Origin: Streptomyces geranii
Lineage (GTDB): Bacteria; Actinomycetota; Actinomycetes; Streptomycetales; Streptomycetaceae
Length of the DNA: 64,000 nucleotides
Direction of reading: 5' to 3'
NCBI RefSeq assembly: GCF_002954775.1
Contig: NZ_KZ672952.1
Span: forward strand, 438,883-502,882
Under the pieces are notes generated by a model. The model was not told where the DNA came from, made no database searches, and saw only the letters and a program-made list of their open reading frames with translations. Of this stretch, positions 1-8,349 are shown piece after piece. The translations under genes were made by a program, and so were the position numbers. The number at the start of each line of letters is the position of its first letter. Within the stretch, counting starts at the first letter, position 1.

Positions 1-672
1 GGCGATCACCGCCCCGGCGAGCCCGGTGATCCCGCTGGTGGGCAGCAGTGCGGCGAGCTGGTGGCGGCGGACGGCGACGCCGAGTCCGGCGGCGGCCGGT
101 TCGTTGTCGCGGATCGCGGCCAGCCGGAGCCCGAAGTCGCTGTAGCGGGCGTAGAGGGTGAGTGCCATGGCGAGCGCGGCGACGAGTACGGCGAGCTGGA
201 AGAGGTTGCCGCCGCTGGGTACGGCGTCGGCCGGGACGGTGACACCGCTGGCGCCGCCCGCCCAGGCCCAGTTGCGGATCAGGGCCTGGAGGGCGATGGC
301 GACGGCGAGGGTGCCTATGGAGAAGTAGTCGCCGCGCAGTCGCAGCAGAGCGGCGGACAGCAGCAGCGAGAGCAGCATGGCGGCGACCGGCGCCGCCACC
401 ACCGCGAGGGGCCAGCCCAGCCCGGTGTGGACGAGCAGCAGCGCGGCGGCGTAACCGCCGGTCGCGACGAAGGCGGCGGAGCCCAGGGAGACGAGGCCGC
501 CGAATCCGGCGAGGATGTTCCAGGCCTGGGCGATGGCCAGGTAGCAGAGCAGGGTGACGCCGAGGTCGAGGGTGCCGCTGTCGAGGACCCCGCCGAGGGC
601 GAAGCAGACCACGGTGGCCAGCAGCAGTGCGCTCGTCGGCCACCAGCGCCGTGGGACGGTCGTGAGTGTCAT
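1..672 (-). CDS. livM: Branched-chain amino acid-type ABC permease LivM (partial, runs off left edge)
   Basis: The reading frame begins with ATG at 672 and stays open to the window edge, so the C-terminal part of the protein is missing. The visible 224 residues contain hydrophobic segments (for example LLATVVCFALGG and LAIAQAWNILAGFGGLVSLG) and the LivM-like N-A-x-x-G-x-x-G-x-x-S-L-G-x-A-x-F signature. LivM is the second permease of high-affinity branched-chain amino acid or amide/urea importers. Its ATG overlaps the livH stop in an ATGA junction, which argues for translational coupling and fixes the start. The substrate cannot be told from the permease. Confidence 0.9.
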   Translation of the reverse strand, partial: MTLTTVPRRWWPTSALLLATVVCFALGGVLDSGTLDLGVTLLCYLAIAQAWNILAGFGGLVSLGSAAFVATGGYAAALLLVHTGLGWPLAVVAAPVAAMLLSLLLSAALLRLRGDYFSIGTLAVAIALQALIRNWAWAGGASGVTVPADAVPSGGNLFQLAVLVAALAMALTLYARYSDFGLRLAAIRDNEPAAAGLGVAVRRHQLAALLPTSGITGLAGAVIA

Positions 673-1532
673 CCGGCGTGCGCCTTTCGGAACAGGCCCT
701 GCGGGCGGACCGCGAGGACGAGGAAGAAGGCCAGGTAGACGACCACGTCCCGCCAGCCGCCGCCGAACAAACCGACGCTGACGGACTGGAGGACACCCAG
801 CGCCACGCCCGCCGCCAGCACTCCGCCCACACTGCCGATGCCCGCGAGGGCCATCACGGCGAAGCCGGTGAGCAGCAGCGGCAGTCCGCTGCTGGGCGTG
901 AAGCTCTGGGCGACGCCGGTGAGCACTCCCCCGGCCGCCGCCAGTGCCGCCGCACCGGCGAAGGTCACGGCGTAGACGCGGTTGACGTCGATGCCGAGTA
1001 CGGCCGCGGTGTCGGGGTCGGCGGATGCGGCCCGTACGGCGCTGCCGGCCCGGGTCCTGGTGAGCGCCAGGTGGGTCGCGGCGCACAGGAGGACGGTGAG
1101 CCCGAAGGCGATGACGTAGACGGTCTGGACCCGTACGCCGAGCACGGACAGTCCGGTGTCGGCGTAGGCGGCGGGCAGGGCCTTGGGGTGGGTGCCGAAG
1201 GCGGCCTGGAAGAGCGCCTGGGCGAGCAGGGAGAGGCCGAAGGTGGCGACGAGCGGGGCGCTCTTGCTGCCTCTGAGGAGTGGTGTGAGGAGGTAGCGCT
1301 GGAGGGGGTAGGCGATCAGTGCCATGGCGGCCATGGCGAGTGGCAGCGCGACCAGGGGGTCCCAGCCGGCGTCCACGACGAGCAGCGAGGCCAGGTAGGC
1401 GCCGCCGATGACGAGTTCGCCGTGGGCCAGGTTCATCAGTCCGAGCACCCCGAAGACCAGGGAGATTCCCAGGCCGATCAGGGCGTACAGGCCGCCGGCC
1501 AGAATGCCGGCGGCGAGCACGTCGAGGCTCAT
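669..1532 (-). CDS. livH: Branched-chain amino acid-type ABC permease LivH
   Basis: This 287-residue integral membrane protein shows the LivH pattern: an N-terminal ILAGGLYALIGLGISLVFGV segment, then L-M-N-L-A-H-G-E-L in the first cytoplasmic stretch, about eight hydrophobic segments and a family-typical length. It forms the channel together with LivM, downstream of the binding protein at 2766-1567 and the fused ATPase at 4406-2763. It overlaps livM by 4 bp. The order ATPase, binding protein, LivH, LivM, all on the minus strand and tightly packed, indicates a single operon. The substrate is unknown; the branched-chain name is a family label. Confidence 0.9.
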   Translation of the reverse strand: MSLDVLAAGILAGGLYALIGLGISLVFGVLGLMNLAHGELVIGGAYLASLLVVDAGWDPLVALPLAMAAMALIAYPLQRYLLTPLLRGSKSAPLVATFGLSLLAQALFQAAFGTHPKALPAAYADTGLSVLGVRVQTVYVIAFGLTVLLCAATHLALTRTRAGSAVRAASADPDTAAVLGIDVNRVYAVTFAGAAALAAAGGVLTGVAQSFTPSSGLPLLLTGFAVMALAGIGSVGGVLAAGVALGVLQSVSVGLFGGGWRDVVVYLAFFLVLAVRPQGLFRKAHAG

Positions 1533-1566
1533 GTCTCGGCTCCCTTCTGCCGTTTCGGGGAACGGT

Positions 1567-2766
1567 TCAGTTCAGGCCGGACAGGGACTTCAGGGGGACG
1601 GCGCCCTTGGCGGGCCAGACCTGCTGGATCCTGCCGTTCTCCCACTGCCCGATGAAGGACGGGGTGGTGCTCTTGTTGTCGGTGAACTTCACGGGGCCGA
1701 GCGCGGACGACATGTCGGTGGTGGCGAGGGCCTTGTTGATGGCGGCGGGGGTGGCGTCGCCGGACCGGGAGACGGCGTCCAGGAGGAGTTGGGTCTCGTG
1801 GTAGCCGAGGGCGACCGAGCCGAGGTCGTTGAGCGTCGGGTACTTCTTCGCGAACTTGTCGACGATCATCTGCGTGTCGGGAAGTCCGGCGGAGTCGGTC
1901 CAGTTGAGCTGGACGAGGGTGCCGTCGCCCAGCGCGCCGAGTGAGCTCCAGCCAGGGGTCTGCGCGCACTGCAGGCCGATGGCGAGCTTCGGCTTGTACG
2001 CCAGTGCCTTCATCTGCTTCCACATCGCGAAGCAGTCCGGGGGTGTCATGTTGGCGATGAGTATCTGAGCGCCGGTGGACTTGCCGGCCTGGATGACGTC
2101 GGAGAAGTCCGTGGTGCCGCCCGGCACCGCCTTGCTGGCGGCGACGGTGAATCCGGCCTTCTTCCCCAGCCCGCCCCACAGTTCGCCGGTGGCCTTGCCC
2201 TGGGCGTCGTTGGTGTTGACCATCAGGATCTTCTTGTTGGTCGACGTGGTGGCGGCGAGTTCGTAGAACCTGTCGGCGCCGTCGGCCAGGGACTGGAAGG
2301 AGTCCCAGGCGTATCCCTTGGCCTTGGGCAGCAGTTCCACCGGGAGGGCGCCCATCAGCAGGGGGACCTTCAGCGCGTCGGCCTGGCCCTGCATGTCGAT
2401 GTTCTGCTGGCAGCAGGAGCCCAGCAGGGCTACCGCGTGGTCGCTGAGCACCAGGGAACGGACCTGCTGCACCATCGTGTTGGTGTCGCTGCGGTTGTCC
2501 AGCACGACCAGCTTGACCTTGCGCTTGACGCCGTCCACCGTGACCCCTCCGGCGGCGTTCGCCTGGTCCACGGCGAGTTGGTAGCCGTCCTTGATGGAGG
2601 TCAGCACCACGGCGCCGGACAGGGACATGCTGGTGCCGATCACGATGGGGCCGGTGTCGCTCGAACTGCCCGCGCTGGACGTGCTGTTGCCCGCGCAGCC
2701 GGCGGCGAGCAGCGCGGCGCAGACGGCGGCGCAGGCGAGACGCAGGGAGGGTCTGGCTGTTCTCAT
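1567..2766 (-). CDS. LivK-type substrate-binding lipoprotein of the ABC importer
   Basis: This is a 399-residue protein with a clear lipoprotein signal peptide: positive residues (MRTARPSLR), a hydrophobic stretch (LACAAVCAALLAAG) and a lipobox AAGC with the acylated Cys near residue 24. The mature part is a type I periplasmic-binding fold: GPIVIGTSMSLSG at its start, DNRSD, LLGSCCQQN and the hinge-like HETQLLLDAV near the C-terminus. Its ATG overlaps the stop of the upstream ATPase gene (ATGA), so it is cotranslated with it. The protein is anchored outside the membrane and delivers ligand to LivH/LivM. The ligand is probably an amino acid, amide or small carboxylate, but the sequence does not decide. 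Confidence 0.85.
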   Translation of the reverse strand: MRTARPSLRLACAAVCAALLAAGCAGNSTSSAGSSSDTGPIVIGTSMSLSGAVVLTSIKDGYQLAVDQANAAGGVTVDGVKRKVKLVVLDNRSDTNTMVQQVRSLVLSDHAVALLGSCCQQNIDMQGQADALKVPLLMGALPVELLPKAKGYAWDSFQSLADGADRFYELAATTSTNKKILMVNTNDAQGKATGELWGGLGKKAGFTVAASKAVPGGTTDFSDVIQAGKSTGAQILIANMTPPDCFAMWKQMKALAYKPKLAIGLQCAQTPGWSSLGALGDGTLVQLNWTDSAGLPDTQMIVDKFAKKYPTLNDLGSVALGYHETQLLLDAVSRSGDATPAAINKALATTDMSSALGPVKFTDNKSTTPSFIGQWENGRIQQVWPAKGAVPLKSLSGLN

Positions 2767-4406
2767 GAGGGTTCTCCAGTGGTGCGTGCGGGCGAGCCGG
2801 AGGCCGTCGTCGCCGCGGCGGTGACGGTGGTGGGGACAGAGGTGTCCGAGGCGGGGGCGCCGAAGTAGGCGGCGTCCAGGTCGGCGTCGTCGAGCAGGCC
2901 TTCCGGGCCGCCCCGGTAGGAGACGCGTCCCCGGGAGAGGACGACGCCGTGGTCGCAGATGCCGAGGGCGCGTTTGACGTTCTGCTCAACGAGCAGGATG
3001 GCCACGCCCTGGGCGTTGATCTCGGCGAGTGCCTGGTACAGCGCGTCGATGGCGACCGGGGCGAGGCCGAGCGAGATCTCGTCGCAGATCAGTACGGCCG
3101 GGTCGGCCATGAGGGCGCGGCCCACGGCGAGCATCTGCTGCTGCCCGCCGGACATCGTGCCCGCCCGCTGCCCGGCGCGTTCGGCGAGCACGGGGAACAC
3201 GGTGTGCACCCGCTCCATCCGGGTGCCCACCTCGCCCCTGGGGAGGGAGAGCGGGGCGCCGAGCCGCAGGTTCTCGGCGACGGTGAGGTCGCCGAAGACC
3301 CGGCGGCCCTCCTGGCAGTAGGCGATGCCCAGCCGGGCCCGTTCGTGCACCGGGAGGCGGGTGATGTCCCGGCCGAACGCGGTGATGCGGCCGGTACGGG
3401 AGCCGACGGTGCCCACGAGGGTGCCGCAGAGCGTGGACTTCCCGGCGCCGTTCGCGCCCAGCACGGTGACGATCTGTCCGGGCGCGACCCGCAGGGAGAA
3501 GTCCCGCAGGGCCAGCATGTCGCCGTATCCGGAGCTGACGTTGTCCAGAATCAGTACGTCCCCGTCCGTGCCGTGCGGTACGGCGCTCGCGGACGCGTCC
3601 TGCTCTACGACCTTCATGTCCTGACTATCGTCACGAGGGTTGGCCGCAGGAGCGCCACCCCCTGAGGAACCGCCGTCGCCGAGGTAGACCGCGCGCACCT
3701 CCTCGTCGAGGGCGATCTCCGCCGGGGTTCCCTCCGCTATCGGGCGCCCCCAGTTGAGCACCAGGACGCGGTCGACGAGTTCGCGTACGACCCGTTCGAT
3801 GTGCTCGACGAGGATCACGGTGGTGCCCAGGCCGTGCACCCGGCGGATGAGGTCGATCGCCTCGTCGAGTTCACGGCCGACGAGGCCGGCGGCGACCTCG
3901 TCGAGCATGAGCACCTGGGGGCGGGTGGCCAGGGCGCGGGCGACTTCCAGCCGCTTGAGGTCCAGGACACGCAGTGAGTCGGCGGGGCGGTCCGCCTTGG
4001 TGTCCAGCTGGCACAGGGCCAGCAGATCGGCCAGTTCCGGGCCGCGCATGGGCGGGCCGGCGGCCATGGCACCGATCCGTACGTTGTCGCGGACGGTGAG
4101 GCCGTGGAAGGGCCTCGGGACCTGGTGGGCGAGGGCCACCCCGAGTCTGGTGATGCGGTGCGGCGGCAGCCGGTCGAGCCGGCGGTCGCCCAGGTGGATG
4201 GTCCCCGAGTCCTGGCGGTGCACCCCCGCTATCAGCTTGAGCAGGGTGCTCTTCCCGGCCCCGTTCGGGCCGATGACCGCCACCGCCTCGGCACGGCGCA
4301 CGGCGAGGTCCACACCGTCGAGCGCCGTCACCCCGCCGAAGTGTTTTCCGAGCCCCCGCACGGTCAGGGCGGTGTCCGAACTGTTCACCGTCGCGGCTCC
4401 TTCCAT
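2763..4406 (-). CDS. Fused LivG-LivF ABC ATPase (two nucleotide-binding domains in one chain)
   Basis: The 547-residue chain contains two complete ABC ATPase domains. The first (about residues 8-250) has Walker A GPNGAGKST and Walker B LMLDE; the second (about 300-525) has Walker A GANGAGKST, signature SGGQQQ and Walker B LICDE. LivG and LivF are normally separate proteins, so this is a natural fusion joined by a linker rich in Gly, Ser and Asp. The signature of the first half is degenerate: SLRVLDLKRLEV stands where L-S-G/Y-G-Q is expected, and the next motif reads DEVAAG rather than DEPAAG. The ATG at 4406 is chosen because the LivG homology begins just after it and the upstream reading frame overlaps the divergent promoter region. 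Confidence 0.87.
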   Translation of the reverse strand: MEGAATVNSSDTALTVRGLGKHFGGVTALDGVDLAVRRAEAVAVIGPNGAGKSTLLKLIAGVHRQDSGTIHLGDRRLDRLPPHRITRLGVALAHQVPRPFHGLTVRDNVRIGAMAAGPPMRGPELADLLALCQLDTKADRPADSLRVLDLKRLEVARALATRPQVLMLDEVAAGLVGRELDEAIDLIRRVHGLGTTVILVEHIERVVRELVDRVLVLNWGRPIAEGTPAEIALDEEVRAVYLGDGGSSGGGAPAANPRDDSQDMKVVEQDASASAVPHGTDGDVLILDNVSSGYGDMLALRDFSLRVAPGQIVTVLGANGAGKSTLCGTLVGTVGSRTGRITAFGRDITRLPVHERARLGIAYCQEGRRVFGDLTVAENLRLGAPLSLPRGEVGTRMERVHTVFPVLAERAGQRAGTMSGGQQQMLAVGRALMADPAVLICDEISLGLAPVAIDALYQALAEINAQGVAILLVEQNVKRALGICDHGVVLSRGRVSYRGGPEGLLDDADLDAAYFGAPASDTSVPTTVTAAATTASGSPARTTGEPS

Positions 4407-4410
4407 GTCG

Positions 4411-4439
4411 TTGACCGACGTGTGGTCGCAGGCTAGTGT
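4411..4439 (+). promoter_or_regulatory. Putative sigma70-type promoter for the SDR gene
   Basis: TTGACC at 4411-4416 and TAGTGT at 4434-4439 are separated by 17 bp, close to the housekeeping consensus for vegetative promoters. A start near 4446 would give a leader of about 55 nt before ATG 4501, which has an AAGGAG-like site at 4487-4493. The stretch 4440-4475 is unusually AT-rich for this genome. It lies only 34 bp from the start of the divergent importer operon, so both directions may share control elements. Confidence 0.5.
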
Positions 4440-4500
4440 CCCCTTAATCGAAACGCTAGTCCTAAATAACGGGACTTCGAAAGAGTCAAGGAGTGGCCGA

Positions 4501-5286
4501 ATGTCATTCGCCGGACTTGCCGGACGCGTGGCGCTGGTCACCGGCGCCGGGAGCGGGATCGGGGCGGCCACCGCGCGGCGCCTCGCCGCTGAGGGCTGCT
4601 CGGTCGCCCTCGTCGACCGCGACGAGGACGCCGTGTCCGCCGTCGCCGCCCGGTGCGGGCAGGGGGCGCTCGCCCTCACGGCCGACGTCTCGGAGGAGGC
4701 CGACGCGGCGGAGTACCTCCGGGCCGCCGTCGACCGCTTCGGCCGCGTCGACCTGTTCCACCTCAACGCGGGGATACCCGGCCCCTTCGGTACGTTCGCC
4801 GACCTCGACGTGGCGGACTACGACCGGGTCGTGGCGGTCAACCAGCGCGGTGTGCTCCTCGGTCTGCGCGACGCGCTGCGCCACTTCCGCACCACCGGCC
4901 GGCCCGGCGCGGTCGTCGTCACCAGTTCACTCGCCGGGCTGCGGGCGAGCGCCGCGATCGTGCCGTACACGGCGAGCAAGCACGCGGTGATCGGCCTGGC
5001 CCTCAGCGCCGCGATCGAGGGGGCGCCGCTCGGGGTCCGGGTGAACGTCGTCGCGCCCGGCCTGATCGAGACGCCGATGCAGTCGCCCCTGGCCGAAGCG
5101 CTGGGCGGCGAGCCGGTCGTCGCCGCGCTGCGCGCGCACAGCCCGCTCGGGCGGATGGGCACGGCCGACGAGGTCGCCGCCCTGGTCGCCTTCCTGCTGA
5201 GCGACGAGGCGCCGTACATCACCGGCGCCGTCCACGTCATCGACGGCGGCGTCGACGCCAGCGACCCCATGCAGATCCGCCTATGA
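4501..5286 (+). CDS. Short-chain dehydrogenase/reductase (classical SDR)
   Basis: This 261-residue protein is a classical NAD(P)-dependent SDR. It has the cofactor motif TGAGSGIG at residues 14-21, an acidic residue after beta-2 (LVDRD, which favours NAD), the NAG motif at 89-91, catalytic Ser142/143, Tyr156 and Lys160 (YTASK), and a C-terminal YITGAVHVIDGG. The length is normal. ATG 4501 is chosen over far upstream starts because it follows an AAGGAG-like site and the homology begins at once. It is divergent from the Liv-type importer and followed 76 bp later by an NTF2-like protein, which together suggests uptake and oxidation of a small ligand. The substrate is not predictable. Confidence 0.9.
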   Translation: MSFAGLAGRVALVTGAGSGIGAATARRLAAEGCSVALVDRDEDAVSAVAARCGQGALALTADVSEEADAAEYLRAAVDRFGRVDLFHLNAGIPGPFGTFADLDVADYDRVVAVNQRGVLLGLRDALRHFRTTGRPGAVVVTSSLAGLRASAAIVPYTASKHAVIGLALSAAIEGAPLGVRVNVVAPGLIETPMQSPLAEALGGEPVVAALRAHSPLGRMGTADEVAALVAFLLSDEAPYITGAVHVIDGGVDASDPMQIRL

Positions 5287-5301
5287 ACCCCCCGGCCGCA
5301 C

Positions 5302-5353
5302 CACCTGGTCGAAACACCCGACCGAACCACCCGGTTGAACACTCGGCTCGAAA
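5302..5353 (+). repeat. Four tandem 13-bp repeats in the SDR/NTF2-like intergenic gap
   Basis: Four consecutive 13-bp units read CACCTGGTCGAAA, CACCCGACCGAAC, CACCCGGTTGAAC and ACTCGGCTCGAAA. The array ends 9 bp before ATG 5363, and its last bases (GAAA followed by GG) form the ribosome binding site. It is one of five arrays of the same design in this window. Confidence 0.75.
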
Positions 5354-5362
5354 GGCACGCAG

Positions 5363-5968
5363 ATGAACTTGTTCGACGTACGCGACGTCGTCAAAGAACC
5401 CGACGCCCTCCTCGCCGTCACGGAGAACCCGCGCCACCGGGCGATCCTGCTGAACTTCCGCAGGCACGCGCTGCTGGAGGTCTCCGGGCGCTGGCAGGAG
5501 ATCCTGGTGCCGGAGATGGTCGTCGACGAGCCCCTGTACCGCATCAACGAGAAGGGCGCCTCGTTCCAGCTGCGCGGCATGGCCGAGATCGGCACCTTCT
5601 ACGCGGGCCTGACCGACGCCCGCGCGAACGTCTTCGGTCCGATCACCGACAACGTGGCCGTCGCGGACTGGGGCCTGGCCATCGAGTCCTTCTTCGGCCA
5701 CCACCTCCCCGGCCGGGTGCTGGCCGCGCAGGGCGAGGACATCGACGACCCGGACGCCTACTACCAACTCACCCACTACATGGCGTCGTTCTGGCCGTAC
5801 GACGCGGACTGCCGACTGATCGGCGAGCACATCTACGAGGACACCGGCAGCCGCCGCATCGAGAAGATGGACCCGGCGGACGTCATCACCCCGGAACGGG
5901 CGCGCGAGCTGCTGACCCCCGTGTTCGACGCCGCCCCGCCCGGCCCCGATCCGGCCCGGCACGGATGA
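5363..5968 (+). CDS. NTF2-like/SnoaL-like fold protein of unknown function
   Basis: This 201-residue soluble protein begins MNLFDVRDVV and lacks a signal peptide or membrane segments. Its middle (about 40-165) has the alternation of strands and aromatic residues expected of an NTF2-like cone (YRINEKGASFQLRG, YYQLTHYMASFWPYD, CRLIGEHIYED), a fold used by polyketide cyclases, dehydratases and small-molecule isomerases. The assignment rests on overall look rather than a diagnostic motif, so the chemistry is open. It sits in the same orientation behind the SDR gene, separated only by the tandem repeat array, and is probably cotranscribed with it. Confidence 0.6.
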   Translation: MNLFDVRDVVKEPDALLAVTENPRHRAILLNFRRHALLEVSGRWQEILVPEMVVDEPLYRINEKGASFQLRGMAEIGTFYAGLTDARANVFGPITDNVAVADWGLAIESFFGHHLPGRVLAAQGEDIDDPDAYYQLTHYMASFWPYDADCRLIGEHIYEDTGSRRIEKMDPADVITPERARELLTPVFDAAPPGPDPARHG

Positions 5969-6074
5969 GCCCCGGCGTCTCCCCGCGCCCCACGCCCACG
6001 CCCACGCCCGCGCTCTCCGCGACCGCGGGGCGCCACCGACCCGGCGCCGCCCCGCAGTGTCGGTCCCGACGAGG

Positions 6075-6640
6075 TCAGGACGCCTTGAGCTTGTACGCCT
6101 TCCTCGCCGTCGGCTCGAAGGACGAGACCCGGTCCGCTCCCCTCACCCGCAGGCTGACGTACCCGTGTCCGTTGCGGTCGAGCCGACCGGCGGGCAGCGT
6201 GGCGAGGTCCGAGCGCGGGACAAGCGCACGGCCCTTCACGACCGGCACCCCCGCCCAGGTCGTACCGCCGTCGAAGGACGACTCGACGGTCAGGTCACGC
6301 ACCCCGCCGCGTCGGTGCTCGTCGGTGCGCTGGAGGGCGAACGGGACCGCGAGCACCTGGTTGTGCGAGGCGCGCGACCACTCGTCCACCGCCGGCCGGA
6401 AGCGGACGCTGGTCAGCGGCAGCACCTCGGTCACGCCCTCGGCGACCGCGCCCGACCTGAACGTCCAGATGCCCTCGACGTCGGTGGCCGTGCCGTTCCA
6501 CTGGCTGCGGTCGGAGCGGGCCCGCAGGGTGTACGGGCCCGGGGCGGCCGGCAGCTGCCACGCCGAGAGGGACCTGTTGCGCGGGAACTCCGACGCCCCG
6601 TCCCGGCGCTGACCATCGCCTTCACGGGCAGGTGCGGCGC
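6075..6640 (-). pseudogene. Remnant of the C-terminal part of a secreted peptidase-like protein
   Basis: A minus-strand frame from about 6640 to the stop at 6075 encodes a domain resembling the C-terminal beta-sandwich of large Streptomyces secreted S8 peptidases (PYTLRARSDRSQWNG, WTFRSG, VESSFDGGTTWAGVPV, YVSLRVRGAD and the terminal KAYKL). The first start inside this piece is a GTG at 6434 (119 residues), but similarity continues upstream without a start. No signal peptide or catalytic domain follows, because the next DNA belongs to a different remnant on the other strand. It is best read as the 3' end of a gene whose front was deleted. Confidence 0.5.
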
Positions 6641-6710
6641 GTCTCGACCAGGCCCGTCAGCAGGCACACCGCCACTTCGCGCGCCGTGGGCCGCGCGAGC
6701 GCAGCGCGGG

Positions 6711-6890
6711 TCGGTCGACGTCGTCGTCGCCAACGCGGGCCGTGGCGAGCAGGCCACCCTGGCCGAGGCCACCCCCGAGCACTTCGACCGGATCTTCTCC
6801 GTCAACGCCCGGGGCGCCTTCTTCACCGTGCAGAAGGCGCTGCCCCTGCTCAACGACAACGGCTCGATCACCCAGGACGACCCGGACGCC
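6711..6890 (+). pseudogene. Short-chain dehydrogenase fragment
   Basis: About 55 in-frame codons read as the middle of an SDR: SVDVVVANAGRG (the NAG motif region), HFDRIFSVNARGAFFTVQKA (helix alpha-4/5) and LLNDNGSI. The cofactor-binding N-terminus and the catalytic Y-x-x-x-K half are both absent, so no functional enzyme can be made. The fragment ends in unrelated sequence before 7000. Together with the adjacent minus-strand remnant it marks 6075-7000 as a site of deletion or rearrangement. Confidence 0.6.
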
Positions 6891-7024
6891 GTTGGGAGTT
6901 CCTCCTCTGCGCCTCCGGCCTGAAGGTCACCGCCTCGGCCGGATCACGCCTCACCCCCATGGCACTCAAGTAGGCACCTCTCAGGGACCACGGTCGCACC
7001 CTGTCCCGAACAGGGGCCCAGGGC

Positions 7025-8185
7025 TCACTTGGTGACCGAGTACGAGTGGGCGCCCGTTCCCGCCAGTGCCCCGCCGTCGACGATGAGGTACTCGTCGCGG
7101 ATCGGCCGCCCGCCGAACCAGGACTCCAGGATCTCGCGGGTGCCGGCCGCGTAACGGGCCTGTGCGGAGAGGGAGGAGCCGGAGATGTGCGGGGTCATGC
7201 CGTGGTGCGGCATCGTCCGCCAGGGGTGGTCGGCGGGGGCCGGCTGCGGATACCAGACGTCACCCGCGTAGCCCGCCAACTGCCCGCTCCGCAGGGCGCG
7301 TTCGATGGCGTCCCGGTCGGCGATCTTCGCGCGGGCCGTGTTGATCAGGTAGGCGCCGCGCTTCATGGTGGCGAGGAGTTCGTCGCCGAACAGGCCCTCG
7401 GTCTCCGGGTGGAGCGGCGCGTTGATGGTGACGACGTCGCAGTGCGGGACCATGTCGGCCGTGCTCTCGTGCCACACCAGGCCGAGTTCGCGCTCGGTGT
7501 CCGCCGGGAGCCGGTGGCGGTCGGTGTAGTGCAGCTTGACGTCGAAGGGCGCGAGGCGGCGCAGTACGGCGAGTCCGATGCGCCCGGCGGCGACCGTCCC
7601 GACGTGCATGCCCTCGATGTCGTACGAACGGGCCACGCAGTCCGCGATGTTCCAGCCGCCGTCGAGGACCACCTGGTGGGAGGGCAGGTAGTTGCGCACG
7701 AGGGAGAGGGTCATCATCACGACGTGTTCGGCGACGCTGATGCTGTTGCAGTACGTCACCTCCGCGACCGTCACGCCGTGCGCGATGGCCGCGTCGAGGT
7801 CGACGTGGTCGGAGCCGATGCCCGCGGTGACGGCGAGCTTAAGGTTCTTGGCGGCGGCGATCCGCTCGGGGGTCAGGTAGGCGGGCCAGAACGGCTGCGA
7901 GATCACGATGTCCGCGTCGACGAGTTCCCGGTCGAAGACGGACCCGGCGCTGTCCTTGTCGGAGGTGACGACCAGGGTGTGGCCTGCCTTCTCCAGGTAG
8001 GTGCGCAGGCCGAGTTCACCGGAGACGCTGCCGAGCAGATGGCCCGGGGTGAAGTCGACCGCCTCGGGGATGGGGGTCGTCTGGCCGCCGGGGTAGTGGT
8101 CGATGGCGGGGAGGTCGTCGCGGGCGTACGTGGTGGGGTAACCGTCGGTCGGGTCGTCGTACAGGACGCAGAGCACCTTGGCCAT
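7025..8185 (-). CDS. fdh: NAD-dependent formate dehydrogenase
   Basis: This 386-residue protein oxidises formate to CO2 with reduction of NAD+. It is nearly collinear with the well-known Pseudomonas enzyme: MAKVLCVLYDDPTDGYP at the start, the formate-site segment SQPFWPAYLTP, Asn147 (TYCNS), Asp222 of the cofactor fold (YTDRHR), Arg285 (NTAR), Gln314 (PQPAP) and His333 (TPHISG). All catalytic residues known for the family are present. ATG 8185 follows a GAGGAG site and matches the family N-terminus exactly. It is a metal-free, single-gene enzyme and could supply NADH or detoxify formate. The neighbours do not show the source of formate. Confidence 0.95.
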   Translation of the reverse strand: MAKVLCVLYDDPTDGYPTTYARDDLPAIDHYPGGQTTPIPEAVDFTPGHLLGSVSGELGLRTYLEKAGHTLVVTSDKDSAGSVFDRELVDADIVISQPFWPAYLTPERIAAAKNLKLAVTAGIGSDHVDLDAAIAHGVTVAEVTYCNSISVAEHVVMMTLSLVRNYLPSHQVVLDGGWNIADCVARSYDIEGMHVGTVAAGRIGLAVLRRLAPFDVKLHYTDRHRLPADTERELGLVWHESTADMVPHCDVVTINAPLHPETEGLFGDELLATMKRGAYLINTARAKIADRDAIERALRSGQLAGYAGDVWYPQPAPADHPWRTMPHHGMTPHISGSSLSAQARYAAGTREILESWFGGRPIRDEYLIVDGGALAGTGAHSYSVTK

Positions 8186-8225
8186 GTCGCAGCTCCTCAA
8201 CTGGCGTTGCGGGAAGGTGCGGTTC

Positions 8226-8267
8226 ACGATCCTCGCCGTGGAACGGCCTGGTCAAAACGATCCTCGC
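8226..8267 (+). promoter_or_regulatory. Pair of 11-bp direct repeats upstream of formate dehydrogenase
   Basis: ACGATCCTCGC occurs at 8226-8236 and again at 8257-8267, a 31-bp offset or about three helical turns. Both copies lie upstream of the minus-strand start at 8185, where a regulator of fdh could bind. No regulator gene is adjacent, so the role is inferred from position only. Confidence 0.35.
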
Positions 8268-8280
8268 TATGCCGGGATAG

Positions 8281-8316
8281 GCGGCGGCTATGACCGCCGC
8301 TGACCCGGAACCGGGT
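8281..8316 (-). terminator. Double hairpin after the M24 gene
   Basis: GCGGCGG (8281-8287) pairs perfectly with CCGCCGC (8294-8300) around a 6-nt loop, and ACCCGG/CCGGGT forms a second hairpin at 8303-8316. They lie between the stop of the M24 gene (8350) and the start of fdh (8185) and can end transcription of the former. No T-tract follows, as is common in high-GC actinobacteria. Confidence 0.5.
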
Positions 8317-8349
8317 GTGGCTCGCCCTGCACGAGGCGGGCGTGACGGT

